Assembly: GCA_030681645.1 (NCBI GenBank)
Contig: JAUXRX010000059.1
Location: 1-64,000 of the forward strand
Direction: 5' to 3'
DNA length: 64,000 bases
Source of the DNA: Archangium sp.
GTDB lineage: Bacteria > Myxococcota > Myxococcia > Myxococcales > Myxococcaceae
Below, in pieces: positions 8,426 through 17,145 of this stretch. Within the stretch, counting starts at the first letter, position 1, and each line of letters starts with the position of its first letter. The position numbers and the translations under genes were made by a program. Below the pieces are notes generated by a model, which was not told the DNA's origin, made no database searches, and saw nothing but the letters and a program-made list of their open reading frames with translations.

Positions 8426-9334
8426 TCAGGCCCACAGGCCGCGCTCGACCATCGTCCACGCCTGCACGCCGGGGAGCAGCGGCAGGAACATCGCCACCTC
8501 GTCCGTGCGCTCGACGCGACGCGCGCCCGGGAGCGCGGTGAGCGCGCTCGTCTCCCAGACGCGCACCGTGGGGAGGCCCGCGAGGTGGGCCGCGTGCGAG
8601 GCCGCGTGGAGCAGCGGCGCCAGGTGCCGCGGGTCGTGCGCGTCGAGGCTGAGCACCTGGAGCTCGTTCGTCTTCCAGTACGCAGTCCAGGTGATGGTCG
8701 ACCCGTCCACGCGCGCGCCGTGTCGCTCGAGCGGGGTGCGCTCGAGCGCCGAGGTGTAGAGGCGCTCGCGCTCGAGGTGCCAGTCGAGGCGCGGGGCGGA
8801 GAGCGTCAGCCGCAGCGTGTGCTCGTCGCCCGGAGAATGGCGCGGTGCGGGGAGCGGCGCGTGGAGCCACTCCACCGACGGCGCGTCTGCCCGAGCGGGG
8901 AAGAAGGTGTCGAACGCGGGCACCGGCCAGAAGCCGAGGCGCGCGTAGAAGTTCGTGCCGATCTCGGAGAAGAGCGTCACGGCGAGACAGGACGCGTCGG
9001 CGCGCAGGCGCTCGATGACGGCACGGAGCATGTTGGCGGCGTGACCGTGGGCCCTCAAGCGCGGCTCCGTGAAGACCGAAGCGATGAGGGCGGCCGTGCC
9101 GGTGCGGGTGCCGGCCTGTGCTTCGTCGAGGAACGTCTCGCAGGAGGACAGGGTGGCGCCGGTCTCGTCTCGCCAGAGCCAGGTCGTCAGCGTTCGCGCG
9201 GCCCAGTCGTGCCCGCGGAGCCGTTGCTCTCTTTCGAGGAACTGCTCTGGCGTGAGGCCCGCTCCCCAGGCCGCGAAGGTGGCGTGGTCGCGGTCGCGTT
9301 GCTCGGTGGGTGTGGCGATCGTCAGGTTTGACAC
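8426..9334 (-). CDS. GNAT-family N-acetyltransferase (LYC1-like)
   Basis: A 302-aa protein from GTG 9334. GNAT signatures are a central acetyl-CoA loop region (LRAHGHAANMLRAVIERLRA) and the motif-B segment FSEIGTNFYARLGFW. The long C-terminal half resembles that of fungal LYC1-type lysine N6-acetyltransferases, so that relation is suggested rather than firm. No signal peptide is seen. It is monocistronic, between the ATP-grasp gene and a REP-like element. Confidence 0.7.
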   Translation of the reverse strand: MSNLTIATPTEQRDRDHATFAAWGAGLTPEQFLEREQRLRGHDWAARTLTTWLWRDETGATLSSCETFLDEAQAGTRTGTAALIASVFTEPRLRAHGHAANMLRAVIERLRADASCLAVTLFSEIGTNFYARLGFWPVPAFDTFFPARADAPSVEWLHAPLPAPRHSPGDEHTLRLTLSAPRLDWHLERERLYTSALERTPLERHGARVDGSTITWTAYWKTNELQVLSLDAHDPRHLAPLLHAASHAAHLAGLPTVRVWETSALTALPGARRVERTDEVAMFLPLLPGVQAWTMVERGLWA

Positions 9335-9350
9335 GGTGGCCCCTCACCCT

Positions 9351-9381
9351 CTCCCTCTCCCCGCTCCGCAGGGAGAGGGAG
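9351..9381. repeat. REP-like palindrome, copy 2
   Basis: Exact 11-bp arms CTCCCTCTCCC (9351-9361) and GGGAGAGGGAG (9371-9381) with a nine-base loop, preceded by CCCCTCACC. It lies directly upstream of the acetyltransferase start and downstream of the 9387-10502 gene. Confidence 0.75.
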
Positions 9382-9386
9382 ACAGG

Positions 9387-10502
9387 TCATTTTGCGAGCA
9401 GCAGCGACTTGCCGTCGTCGCCCGTGGTGAGCAGGAAGAGCGTGGTGCCCCCGAGCGCGAGCCCGCGCGCGCTGCCGGTGATCGGCATCACCTCGGTCGG
9501 CTCGGCGCCGCTCGTCACCTCCATCAGCTTCGGCCCCGCGCCCACCGTGGCGAACCGCACCAGGCCGCTCGAGGCCACCAGGAAGCCCACGTCGGCCGCG
9601 GCGAGCGTCTGCATGTTTCCGCCGGCGCGGCCCACCCGGCGCAGCTCCGCGCCCGTGCCGAGCGGCGAGCGGAAGAACGCGCCGTCGCCGTCGAGCGCGA
9701 TCGGATCTTCCGCCTTGTCCGAGAGCTGCGAGCTGAACGCGCCGTCGAGCGCGCCGCGCCACAGCCCCGGGGGAAAGCCGGCCACCCAGAACGCGTCCTT
9801 GCCGTCGGTGAGCGCCGCGCGCGGCCGCACCTGCTCCTGGGCGATCAACGTCACCTCGCCGTCACTCGAGATCGCCGCCACCGCGCCCACGGCGTCGGTC
9901 GACAGCGGGTCGACGCCCTTCGGCATCAGCGTCACCACCACGAGGTCGCCCGACGACGCGAGGCTCGTCACCACCGCGTTCTTGAAGCGCGCCCGCACCA
10001 CCACCGGCTCACCACCCCGCGCGTGGGTCGAGGCGACCAGGCCGCCCTCGGAGAAGAAGACCGTGCTGCCATCGACCGCGAGCGCGCCGATGGAGTCGCG
10101 CGAGAAGAGCAGCTTCGGCGCCTCACCCTGGCTCGCGCGCACCAGGCCGCTCTTGCCATTCGCTTCCATCACGAACAGCGCCGCGCCGAACCCGCCCTTG
10201 AGCTCGCGAGCGGTGAACGTGCCACCCGCGATGGGGGAGAAGCCGGCCACCGGAGCGCCCTCGGGCGTCGAGAGCAGCGCCGCCAGCTCGGGCGACGCGC
10301 TCGGGGTGTCGGTGCCCGCCGGGTCAGTCTCGAGCAGCGCGGCCACGGCCTTCGGGTACGAGGGCTTCTTCTTGCCGCCAGGCAGCGTCTCGGGCTCGGT
10401 GGTGGTCGAGCCGTCGCCCTTCGTCGCCGGGTTGCGACGCATGTATTCGGTGAGGCCGATGCCGAGGGAAAGGCACACCAGGCCCGCGAGGAGAAAGCGC
10501 AT
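9387..10502 (-). CDS. Membrane-anchored protein with propeller-like repeats, unknown function
   Basis: A 371-aa protein with an N-terminal hydrophobic segment (FLLAGLVCLSLGIGLTEY), then a low-complexity linker (residues 23-75). About seven short repeats follow in the style of a beta-propeller (IGALAVDGSTVFFSEGGLV; PIALDGDGAFFRSPLG; GLALGGTTLFLLTTGD). Such proteins are common in myxobacteria, but I recognise no specific family. It is probably periplasmic, tethered to the inner membrane. Confidence 0.7.
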   Translation of the reverse strand: MRFLLAGLVCLSLGIGLTEYMRRNPATKGDGSTTTEPETLPGGKKKPSYPKAVAALLETDPAGTDTPSASPELAALLSTPEGAPVAGFSPIAGGTFTARELKGGFGAALFVMEANGKSGLVRASQGEAPKLLFSRDSIGALAVDGSTVFFSEGGLVASTHARGGEPVVVRARFKNAVVTSLASSGDLVVVTLMPKGVDPLSTDAVGAVAAISSDGEVTLIAQEQVRPRAALTDGKDAFWVAGFPPGLWRGALDGAFSSQLSDKAEDPIALDGDGAFFRSPLGTGAELRRVGRAGGNMQTLAAADVGFLVASSGLVRFATVGAGPKLMEVTSGAEPTEVMPITGSARGLALGGTTLFLLTTGDDGKSLLLAK

Positions 10503-10526
10503 GCGCGGTGAGCTACCACAGGGCCG

Positions 10527-12161
10527 TCAGAACGGAGCCGGAACCTCGAACTCCAGCCAGGCCCCGGTCGAAGGCACCCGAAACCGCAGCCACTCAGCGT
10601 GAAGCATCAACCGCGCCCCCGGCTTTCCGTACAGCCGATCGCCCACGATGGGAGTCCCCAGCCCGAGCTGATGAGCCGCATGAACCCGCAGCTGATGCGT
10701 GCGGCCCGTCAGAGGAAAGAACGCCACGCGAGTCCGGTTCTCCGCGCGGGAAAGCACCTCGAACCGCGTGTGCGCCGCCTTGCCATGCTCGAAGTCGACG
10801 AGCTGGCGCGGCCGCTGATCGAGATCGACGCGAAGAGGCAGCTCGATCGTGCCCCCATCACGGGCCACGTCCCCCTCGAGCACGGCGACGTATCGCTTCT
10901 GCACCTCGCGAGAGAGAAACTGCGCCTGCAGCAGCCGGTACATGTCTCCGTCGAGGGCGACGAGCAGCAGCCCCGAGGTGTCGAGATCGAGCCGGTGCAC
11001 CGCGAGCGCGTCGGGAAAGCGGCGCTGCACGCGAGCCTCGAGCGAGTCGGTGATCGTCTCGTCGCGAGCCGGCACCGAGAGCATGCCCGCCGGCTTGTGG
11101 AGCACGAGGAAGCGCTGGTCGCGGTGCACGATCACCAGCTCTTCTTCCTCCACCTCGCGCGGCTTCCACGTCTGGCGCGCCGCGACCTCGAGGCCGCCCA
11201 GGAGAAACGGCAGCACCGGCCCGCACTTCTCGCGGCACGCCGGGAAGAACATGCCCTCGACCCGGCCGCCGCCCGGCGGGGGCGCGCCCCACCAGAACTC
11301 CGCGAGCGCGAGCGGCCGCAGCCCTGCCACCCGCGCGGCCGCGAGCAGCTTCGGCGCCGCACAGTCCGCCGCGCCGGAAGGTGGATCTCCCGCGGGAAAC
11401 AGCGCGCGCAGGGTGGTCGTCTCGCCGGCGAAGTTGGTGAGCCGGTAGCTGTCCCAGATGCGGCGCATCGTCTCCTGCGACACGATCCGTCGCAGGCGCT
11501 CGAGGGCGGCGAGCCGTCGCTCCAGTGGAGACAGCGTGGCCAGCGCCGCGGCGCGCTCTTCCCGGGCGGCAGCCTCGGCGCTGCGGCGCTCGTGATCGTC
11601 CTTGCGGCTCAGCTGGTCCAGCGCGTGGAGGGCGGCCGTGTCGGTCGTCGCCTCGCGCGCGACCTTGCGCTCCTGCTTTCGGCTGGCGTGCTGGGCCTTG
11701 AGGGCGCCGCGCTTCGCCGCGTGGCTTGCGTCGAGCTCCGCGAGGGCTGCTCGTGCGGCGAGCAGGGTCGGTTCGACGCGCGCCACCTCGACGCGGGCCG
11801 TGAGGCCCTTCACCATCACCTCGGCAGGCAGCTCGGACGCGACGCGCTGCTCGGCGTCGAACACCGGCGGCGCGTAGCCCTCGAGCTTCCACGCGCGCTC
11901 GACCTGCCCCGAGACCGCGCGCAGGAAGCCGACGCGCCCTTCGGCCGACTCGACCACGAGCACGCCGAACATCTTGCCGCCCTCGGCGCGCATGAGCACC
12001 GAGGTGGGAAAGCCGGGCGCGATCAGGCCGGAGCGGAGGTCGGCCTTCACCACCTCCGCGCAGCGCTGGGCGAGCGCGTGAGGCGCGACGTCGTCGAAGG
12101 GGCTGGGGAAGACGCGCGGCCGCTCATCGCGGGGAGGCTGCGTCTCGAGCCAGGTGACCAT
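10527..12161 (-). CDS. Long-form RluA-family pseudouridine synthase
   Basis: A 544-aa protein. The C-terminal half (from about residue 340) is an RluA-type pseudouridine synthase: FLVLHKPAGMLSVPA, then the catalytic motif VHRLDLDTSGLLLVA with the nucleophilic Asp, then FFPLTGRTHQLRVHAAH. The N-terminal 330 residues include a charged coiled coil (about 135-215) and a Cys motif (FFPACREKCGPVLPF), as in the approx. 550-aa RluA-like enzymes of proteobacteria. It would isomerise uridine in rRNA or tRNA. Its start overlaps the small coiled-coil gene upstream by 38 bases. Confidence 0.85.
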   Translation of the reverse strand: MVTWLETQPPRDERPRVFPSPFDDVAPHALAQRCAEVVKADLRSGLIAPGFPTSVLMRAEGGKMFGVLVVESAEGRVGFLRAVSGQVERAWKLEGYAPPVFDAEQRVASELPAEVMVKGLTARVEVARVEPTLLAARAALAELDASHAAKRGALKAQHASRKQERKVAREATTDTAALHALDQLSRKDDHERRSAEAAAREERAAALATLSPLERRLAALERLRRIVSQETMRRIWDSYRLTNFAGETTTLRALFPAGDPPSGAADCAAPKLLAAARVAGLRPLALAEFWWGAPPPGGGRVEGMFFPACREKCGPVLPFLLGGLEVAARQTWKPREVEEEELVIVHRDQRFLVLHKPAGMLSVPARDETITDSLEARVQRRFPDALAVHRLDLDTSGLLLVALDGDMYRLLQAQFLSREVQKRYVAVLEGDVARDGGTIELPLRVDLDQRPRQLVDFEHGKAAHTRFEVLSRAENRTRVAFFPLTGRTHQLRVHAAHQLGLGTPIVGDRLYGKPGARLMLHAEWLRFRVPSTGAWLEFEVPAPF

Positions 12162-12336
12162 GAGGTCCCTTATCGCTCAGGGGCGTTGCCGTCACCCGGG
12201 CGAGGTCGAGGCGCAGGCGGGTGAGGAGCAGCTGTTGGTCTGCCAGCCTGCCCTCCACCCGGTCACTCAGGGAGTCCACCTGGTCTCGCAGCGACAGCAG
12301 CATCGCCTCGAGCCTCGTCAGCGCTTCGTCACTCAT
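12124..12336 (-). CDS. Possible small coiled-coil protein
   Basis: A 70-aa frame from ATG 12336 (MSDEALTRLEAMLLSLRDQV). Residues 3-45 show a heptad-like pattern with strong Leu spacing, as in SlyX-like short coiled coils. The C-terminus is basic and disordered. It overlaps the start of the pseudouridine synthase gene by 38 bases. No clear RBS is visible, so it may be spurious, but its composition looks more like a protein than the usual high-GC shadows. Confidence 0.4.
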   Translation of the reverse strand: MSDEALTRLEAMLLSLRDQVDSLSDRVEGRLADQQLLLTRLRLDLARVTATPLSDKGPHGHLARDAASPR

Positions 12337-12467
12337 GCACGGCACTGTGGACGCGGCGTGTGAAGTCGCGATGCGCGGCGAGCAACATCATCGTCACTTC
12401 CGGCGCTTCGCCTGGCGAGATCCAGCAGGTCCCGGGGTCGAGGTCTTCGAGCTGCGCTGCGCGCCTG

Positions 12468-12493
12468 GAGGCCGGGTGTTAGTTTCCGGCCTC
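12468..12493 (+). promoter_or_regulatory. Hairpin at the translation start of the pirin gene
   Basis: GAGGCCGG (12468-12475) and CCGGCCTC (12486-12493) form a perfect 8-bp stem ending one base before the ATG at 12495. The only nearby purine-rich RBS-like sequence (GGAG, 12467-12470) overlaps the 5' arm, so the stem could limit translation. It is an inference from base pairing alone. Confidence 0.45.
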
Positions 12494-12494
12494 G

Positions 12495-13406
12495 ATGCTG
12501 AAGCGACGCGAGCTGCTCCTCACTTCCGCCGCGCTGGCGCTGAGCTGCGCGAAGAAGAGCTCCACCACTTCTTCGCGCGCCGTGTCGCTGGTGGTGGCTG
12601 CGCAGCCGACCCGTGACGGTGCGGGGGTATCGCTCAACCGGGCGCTCGGCTCCCGCGCGCTGGGGATGCTCGACCCGTTCCTGATGCTCGACGAGTTCCA
12701 GACCGAGAACCCCGACGACTACATCGCGGGCTTCCCTGATCATCCACACCGCGGCTTCGAGACCGTGACGTACATGATTCACGGCGCGATGGAGCACAGG
12801 GACTCGGTCGGCAACCAGGGCCGGCTGCGCCCGGGCTCGGCGCAGTGGATGACCGCGGGGCGGGGCATCGTGCACTCCGAGATGCCGAAGCAGGAGCGCG
12901 GGCTCATGTGGGGCTTCCAGCTCTGGGTGAACCTGCCGGCCGCGCGGAAGATGATTTCCCCGCGGTACCAGGACATCGCGCCCGAGACGATCCCCGAGGT
13001 GGCGCTCGAGCGCGGCCGGCTGCGCGTGGTGGCGGGGACCGCCGAAGGGAAGACGGGCCCGGTGTCCGGCATCGACGTGGCGCCGCTGTTCGTCGACGTC
13101 ACCCTCGAGCGCGGCGGTGCGCTCACCCTGCCCATGCCGGCGAGGCACAACGCGTTCGTGTTCGTGACGGATGGGGCGATGCGCGTCGGCTCGTCACGCG
13201 AGGAAGTGAAGAAGGGCCACCTCGCGGTGCTCAGCGCGGGCGAGGTGCTGCAGTTGGACGGCGAGCAGGGCAGGGCGCTCGTGCTCGCAGGCCGGCCGCT
13301 CGGTGAGCCGGTCTCGCGGTGGGGTCCCTTCGTGATGAACACCGACGCTGAGATCCAGCAGGCCATCGACGACTACCGCAGCGGCCGGCTGGTGCAGCCG
13401 GGCTAG
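12495..13406 (+). CDS. Exported pirin-family protein
   Basis: A 303-aa bicupin of the pirin family. N-terminal cupin metal ligands are visible: HPHRGFETVTY (the His-x-His pair) and GRGIVHSEMP (His and Glu of the second motif). A second cupin follows (LPMPARHNAFVFVTDGAM). Pirins bind Fe(II) and some have quercetinase activity. Unusually, this one starts with a signal: KRRELLLTSAALALSC, with twin Arg and a lipobox-like LALSC, so it may be exported, possibly through Tat, and lipidated. It is convergent with 13403-14416, overlapping by four bases. Confidence 0.85.
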   Translation: MLKRRELLLTSAALALSCAKKSSTTSSRAVSLVVAAQPTRDGAGVSLNRALGSRALGMLDPFLMLDEFQTENPDDYIAGFPDHPHRGFETVTYMIHGAMEHRDSVGNQGRLRPGSAQWMTAGRGIVHSEMPKQERGLMWGFQLWVNLPAARKMISPRYQDIAPETIPEVALERGRLRVVAGTAEGKTGPVSGIDVAPLFVDVTLERGGALTLPMPARHNAFVFVTDGAMRVGSSREEVKKGHLAVLSAGEVLQLDGEQGRALVLAGRPLGEPVSRWGPFVMNTDAEIQQAIDDYRSGRLVQPG

Positions 13407-14416
13407 GGTCGCCCCTCACCCCGACCCTCTCCCCCCACGGGGGGAGAGGGAGTGACAGACTGCCAGCGGCCCTGAAACGAGATCGCCTGCGCGAGCACGC
13501 CCTTCGCCACCTCGCCCCCCGCGCCCGTCATCATCACCGCGCTCGCGCTCGCCTCGAGCTGTCCCGCCAGCACCAGGTCGCCTTGCGACTTCGCCGCCGC
13601 GATGCCGAACGCGCTCGCCGCCGTGCCGATGCCCAGGATGATCGGCCCGGAGTCGACGTCGCCCTTGCGCTCCACGCCTCGCGGCCACTCCCGGAAACCC
13701 ACCACCCCGCCGAGGCGCACGATGAAGTGCTCGCGGTACGCGTCCCACCACTTCGCCGCCAGCTGCGGGTCGACCTCGCCCAGGTAGCGCGTGAGGTACG
13801 ACTGCGCGCAGCCCCGTGGGTGCTTCGCCCCGGGGCCCTTGCCGGTGAGCTCCGACTTCGGGAGCCCGGTCGCCGTGTCGAGGTGCCTGCTCATCACCTC
13901 GCGCCAGCCGTCGAGTGGCGCCTGGAGCAGCGTGGTGCCGTGCGCCGTGTCGAAACGGCCCAGGCTCGCCAGCGTGACGGTCTGATCCGCGGGCCAGCGC
14001 AGGCCGACCCCGTCGTACGAGGCGGCGTGACGGAGCGGGTCGGAGAGTGAGCGCTTCGCCAGCTCGCGGGTGAGGCGCTCGTGCTCCGCTGCGTCCACGC
14101 AGGCGCCCAGCCGATCCGCGGCGCCGTAGATGAGGTTCAGGTGCGAGAGGTGCAGCCCATGGCTCGACTTCGGCAGCGCCTTCGCCCGGCGCAGGGTGGA
14201 CTCGACGCAAGCGCGGGCTTCCGCTTTCAGCTCCGGGTGCGCTCGCGCTTCGCCTACGCAGCCATCGGCCAGATGCGAGAGCGCGATGATGCGGAAGCTG
14301 GGCGGCGTCGCGTCCCACTTGCCGTCGTCGAGGAGCTTCTGGTGGCGCCCCGGGAGTTCGAAGGACGGTGTGTCGGAGGCGGCCAGCAGGAGAGCCGAGA
14401 GGAGCAGCGTTCGCAT
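13403..14416 (-). CDS. Secreted protein of unknown function with REP-encoded tail
   Basis: A 337-aa protein from ATG 14416 with a signal peptide (RTLLLSALLLAAS). The body has helical segments and motifs such as HGLHLSHLNLIYGA and GPIILGIGTAASAFG, which recall alpha/alpha-barrel proteins, but no family is assigned. The last 18 or so residues (SVTPSPPVGGEGRGEGRP) are encoded by the REP-like palindrome at 13425-13450, which suggests that the element moved into the 3' end and replaced the original stop. Confidence 0.65.
   Translation of the reverse strand: MRTLLLSALLLAASDTPSFELPGRHQKLLDDGKWDATPPSFRIIALSHLADGCVGEARAHPELKAEARACVESTLRRAKALPKSSHGLHLSHLNLIYGAADRLGACVDAAEHERLTRELAKRSLSDPLRHAASYDGVGLRWPADQTVTLASLGRFDTAHGTTLLQAPLDGWREVMSRHLDTATGLPKSELTGKGPGAKHPRGCAQSYLTRYLGEVDPQLAAKWWDAYREHFIVRLGGVVGFREWPRGVERKGDVDSGPIILGIGTAASAFGIAAAKSQGDLVLAGQLEASASAVMMTGAGGEVAKGVLAQAISFQGRWQSVTPSPPVGGEGRGEGRP
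13425..13450. repeat. REP-like palindrome, copy 3
   Basis: Perfect 12-bp arms CCCTCTCCCCCC and GGGGGGAGAGGG with a two-base loop, preceded by CCCCTCACCCCGA. This is the reverse orientation of copy 1. It overlaps the 3' end of the 13403-14416 gene and lies just past the pirin stop. Confidence 0.8.
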
Positions 14417-14494
14417 GCGGTGAGTGTGCGGCACGGTCCTCGCCGGGAGTGCTCGATCAGGGTGAGCGGTCGAAAGCGCGGACTGAATGGTCAG

Positions 14495-14517
14495 CCCTCT
14501 CCCCCTCGGGGAGAGGG
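14495..14517. repeat. REP-like palindrome, copy 4
   Basis: Exact 10-bp arms CCCTCTCCCC (14495-14504) and GGGGAGAGGG (14508-14517) with a three-base loop. It lies 18 bases upstream of the YfhO-like gene and 78 bases upstream of the 13403-14416 start. Confidence 0.8.
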
Positions 14518-14535
14518 AGACAGGGTGCGTGACAG

Positions 14536-16464
14536 ATGCGAAGACCCGGCCGCTTGAAGAAGATCAGCCTGCACCTTCTCTTCGTCTTCGGCGTGCAGCT
14601 CGTGCTCTGCCGCGGGCTGCTCCTCGGCGAGCTGCCATACCGAAGAGACCTCTCCCGCCTCTTCGTGCCGCTCAAGCACTACCTCTCCACCGCGCTGCAT
14701 GACGGCTGGTTCCCGCAGTGGTGGCCCTTCGATGGCCTGGGGATGCCGCTGGCCAGCCAGCCGCTGGCGAGCCTCTTCCACCCCACCACCCCGCTCTTCG
14801 CGCTGCTGCCCTTCGGCGCGGCCTTCGCGCTGCAGTTCTTCCTGCCGTTGCCCGTCGCGCTCTTCGGCACCTACCGCCTCGGCCGCGCGCTCGGACTGCG
14901 CGTGTGGGCCGCCGCGCTCGCAGGCGCCGTGTACTCGCTCAGCGGCTACTTCCTCTCGATGACCGAATTCACCTTCTCCTCGCTCGCCGCGGCCGCGCTG
15001 CCGTTCGTGGCGTGGGGCGCGGTGAGCCGGCGCGCCAGCGTGCTCGCGCTCTCGATGGCGCTGCTCCTGCTCGCCGGAGATCCAGTGCTCGTCTACCTCG
15101 CGCTCGGCACCGCGCTCGCGCTCGCCTGGCGCAGGGCCCCCGTGCGCACGCACCTCGTCCTCGTCGGCGCGCTCGCCTGGGCTGCGTGTGCCGCCGCGAT
15201 CCAGTGGTTGCCCGCGGGGCTGCTCTACCTCGAGTCCAGCCGCTCGGCCGGCACCGTGCACGGGTCCACCTTCTGGGCGATGGGCTCGGAGCAGCTGCGC
15301 GGCCTCCTGCTTCCGGGCGATCGCGAGGGGCCGGGTCACCTGCTCGGGTCCACCTACCTGGGCGTCATCACCCTCGCGCTCGCCGCCGTGGGAGGCGCGC
15401 TGCGCGGAAGAAGCCGCGCCGGGCTCCTCGTCGTCGCTGCGGTCAGCTTCGGGCTCTCGCTGGGTGAGCTGATCCCGCTGTGGAAGACGTTCGCCGCCGT
15501 CGTGCCCGGGTGGAGCGCCTTTCGTTTCCCCGCCAAGGCCATCGCGCCCTTCGTGCTGGTGGTGGCCGTGCTCGCGGGCCGGGGCGCCGAACGCCTGCTC
15601 CGTCGCCGCAAGTGGGCCCCCCTCCTCGTCGGCGTGGTCACCCTCGAGCTCGCCCTGGTGAACGGGTTCCTGCTGCAGACCGCGCCGGCCTCGCTGCGCG
15701 ATCCACCTCCGCTGGTCGCCACGCTCCGGGGGAAGGGCGTCGGGCTCGAGGGCGCGACCTATGCGTACCGCTGGGCACCTCCCACGCCACCGAAGGGCCG
15801 GCTCGAGGACGACGCGCGTCAGCTGGCGACGCTCGCGCCTTCGAGCGGCGCGCTGCATGGGCTGCCCTCGATCAACGCCTACGTGCCCGGCTACTCCGTC
15901 GAGTACGCAGAGCTCGCCGTGCGCGAGCAGTGGACCTGGCCAGGCAAGCTGTCCGGCGTCTTCGGTGCGAACGTGCTCATCGACGCCGCGGGCGTGACGG
16001 ACCTTCCCGGCGCGTTGCCGCGCGCGTACCTCAGCCCCGGCGTGAAGTGGTTCAAGCGCTCGCTCGTGGTCGCGTACCTGCGCACCCCGGAGTTCTCACC
16101 CGGCCGCGAGGTCGTGCTCGAGGGTGACTCACCAGAAAGCCGGGCCGCGGGCGCGATGGTTCCCGCGGTGGTGCACCGCCGTGGAGACACGGTCGAGGTG
16201 AGCGCCGTCGTCGAAGTGCCGTCGGTGCTGGTGCTCAATGAGGCGCTCTTCTCGGGTGTGCGCGCCTTCGAGGGCGAGCGCGAGCTGCCCGTGCTGCGCG
16301 CCAATCACCTGGTGCGCGGCGTCATGCTCGAGCCAGGGGCGCACACCGTGCGCTTCACCTTCGAGACGCCGGGCCTGCGGGCGGGCGCGCTCATCAGCAC
16401 CCTGGCCCTCGTGCTCGGCGCCGCGCTCGCCTTCAGGCGCAGCCGGGCTCGGCGAAAGCGCTGA
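14536..16464 (+). CDS. YfhO-like polytopic membrane protein
   Basis: A 642-aa protein with about ten predicted membrane helices in the first 400 residues, followed by a soluble C-terminal domain and a last hydrophobic segment (ALISTLALVLGAALAF) before a basic tail. The early motif YRRDLSRLFVPLKHYLS and the loop QWWPFDGLGMPLASQP are typical of YfhO/GT-C-like proteins that handle lipid-linked sugars. GTWAF-type details are not certain. It is monocistronic. It probably acts in glycosylation or export of surface polysaccharide, by family analogy. Confidence 0.7.
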   Translation: MRRPGRLKKISLHLLFVFGVQLVLCRGLLLGELPYRRDLSRLFVPLKHYLSTALHDGWFPQWWPFDGLGMPLASQPLASLFHPTTPLFALLPFGAAFALQFFLPLPVALFGTYRLGRALGLRVWAAALAGAVYSLSGYFLSMTEFTFSSLAAAALPFVAWGAVSRRASVLALSMALLLLAGDPVLVYLALGTALALAWRRAPVRTHLVLVGALAWAACAAAIQWLPAGLLYLESSRSAGTVHGSTFWAMGSEQLRGLLLPGDREGPGHLLGSTYLGVITLALAAVGGALRGRSRAGLLVVAAVSFGLSLGELIPLWKTFAAVVPGWSAFRFPAKAIAPFVLVVAVLAGRGAERLLRRRKWAPLLVGVVTLELALVNGFLLQTAPASLRDPPPLVATLRGKGVGLEGATYAYRWAPPTPPKGRLEDDARQLATLAPSSGALHGLPSINAYVPGYSVEYAELAVREQWTWPGKLSGVFGANVLIDAAGVTDLPGALPRAYLSPGVKWFKRSLVVAYLRTPEFSPGREVVLEGDSPESRAAGAMVPAVVHRRGDTVEVSAVVEVPSVLVLNEALFSGVRAFEGERELPVLRANHLVRGVMLEPGAHTVRFTFETPGLRAGALISTLALVLGAALAFRRSRARRKR

Positions 16465-16470
16465 GGGCGC

Positions 16471-17097
16471 TCAGAACGTCGCGACGGCGACGCCGGGCTC
16501 GGGCGCGTCGTTCTTGAACGCCTGCACCAGCAGCGGCGTCGCCACCGCTGGAAACACCAGGCCCACGGCGGCCGCGAGGCCGATGGTGAGCGCCGAGGGC
16601 CCGATGAAGACCATGACGAGCACGGCGGCTACCGAGACCAGCGCGCAGATCAGCGCCACGCCGATGGCGTCGGCGAGATCGCGCCCGTAGTCCTTCCCGA
16701 ACATCGCCGCGCCGAGCGCCGTCCCCACGCCCAGCGACGCGATGGCGAATGGCGCGGTGACGATGATCGGCCCCGCGCTGCCGCTGAGGGCGGTGAAGAG
16801 GCCGCCGATGCCCAGGAACCCGGTGGCGACGGCTCCGCCGAGCAACGAGCCGAACAGCAGGCCCATGCCCACGCGTCCCGCCATGGTGTCGCCTTCCACG
16901 CGCGGCGCGCTGAAGAAGCCCGGCTTGCGTCCCAGCTCGTTGGGCAGGGCTTCGGGAGGAACAGGCGCGGCCGCGGGAGGCGGAGGGGGAGGCGGCGAGA
17001 GCTCTGCCGCCGGCTGCACCACGGGCGCATCGGCGGCCTGCGGCGCGGGTTCGACGGGAGCCTGGGCGAGCGCGATGGCGACGACGAGGGCGAACAT
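16471..17097 (-). CDS. Membrane protein with Pro-rich N-terminus, unknown function
   Basis: A 208-aa protein: cleavable or uncleaved signal (FALVVAIALAQA), a Pro/Ala-rich linker (residues 13-50, including eight consecutive Pro), then four to five hydrophobic Gly-rich helices (for example GLLFGSLLGGAVATGFLGIG). Such layouts are frequent in myxobacterial envelope proteins. No family recognised. Confidence 0.65.
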   Translation of the reverse strand: MFALVVAIALAQAPVEPAPQAADAPVVQPAAELSPPPPPPPAAAPVPPEALPNELGRKPGFFSAPRVEGDTMAGRVGMGLLFGSLLGGAVATGFLGIGGLFTALSGSAGPIIVTAPFAIASLGVGTALGAAMFGKDYGRDLADAIGVALICALVSVAAVLVMVFIGPSALTIGLAAAVGLVFPAVATPLLVQAFKNDAPEPGVAVATF

Positions 17098-17145
17098 CGG
17101 CGCACGATGACGGCATCGCCGCCACCCGTCACGAGCTCTCTGTGC

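Noticed and set aside
14491-15858. 455-codon minus-strand frame
   Set aside because: Complete antisense shadow of the YfhO-like gene, with low-complexity Arg/Glu/Gln composition.
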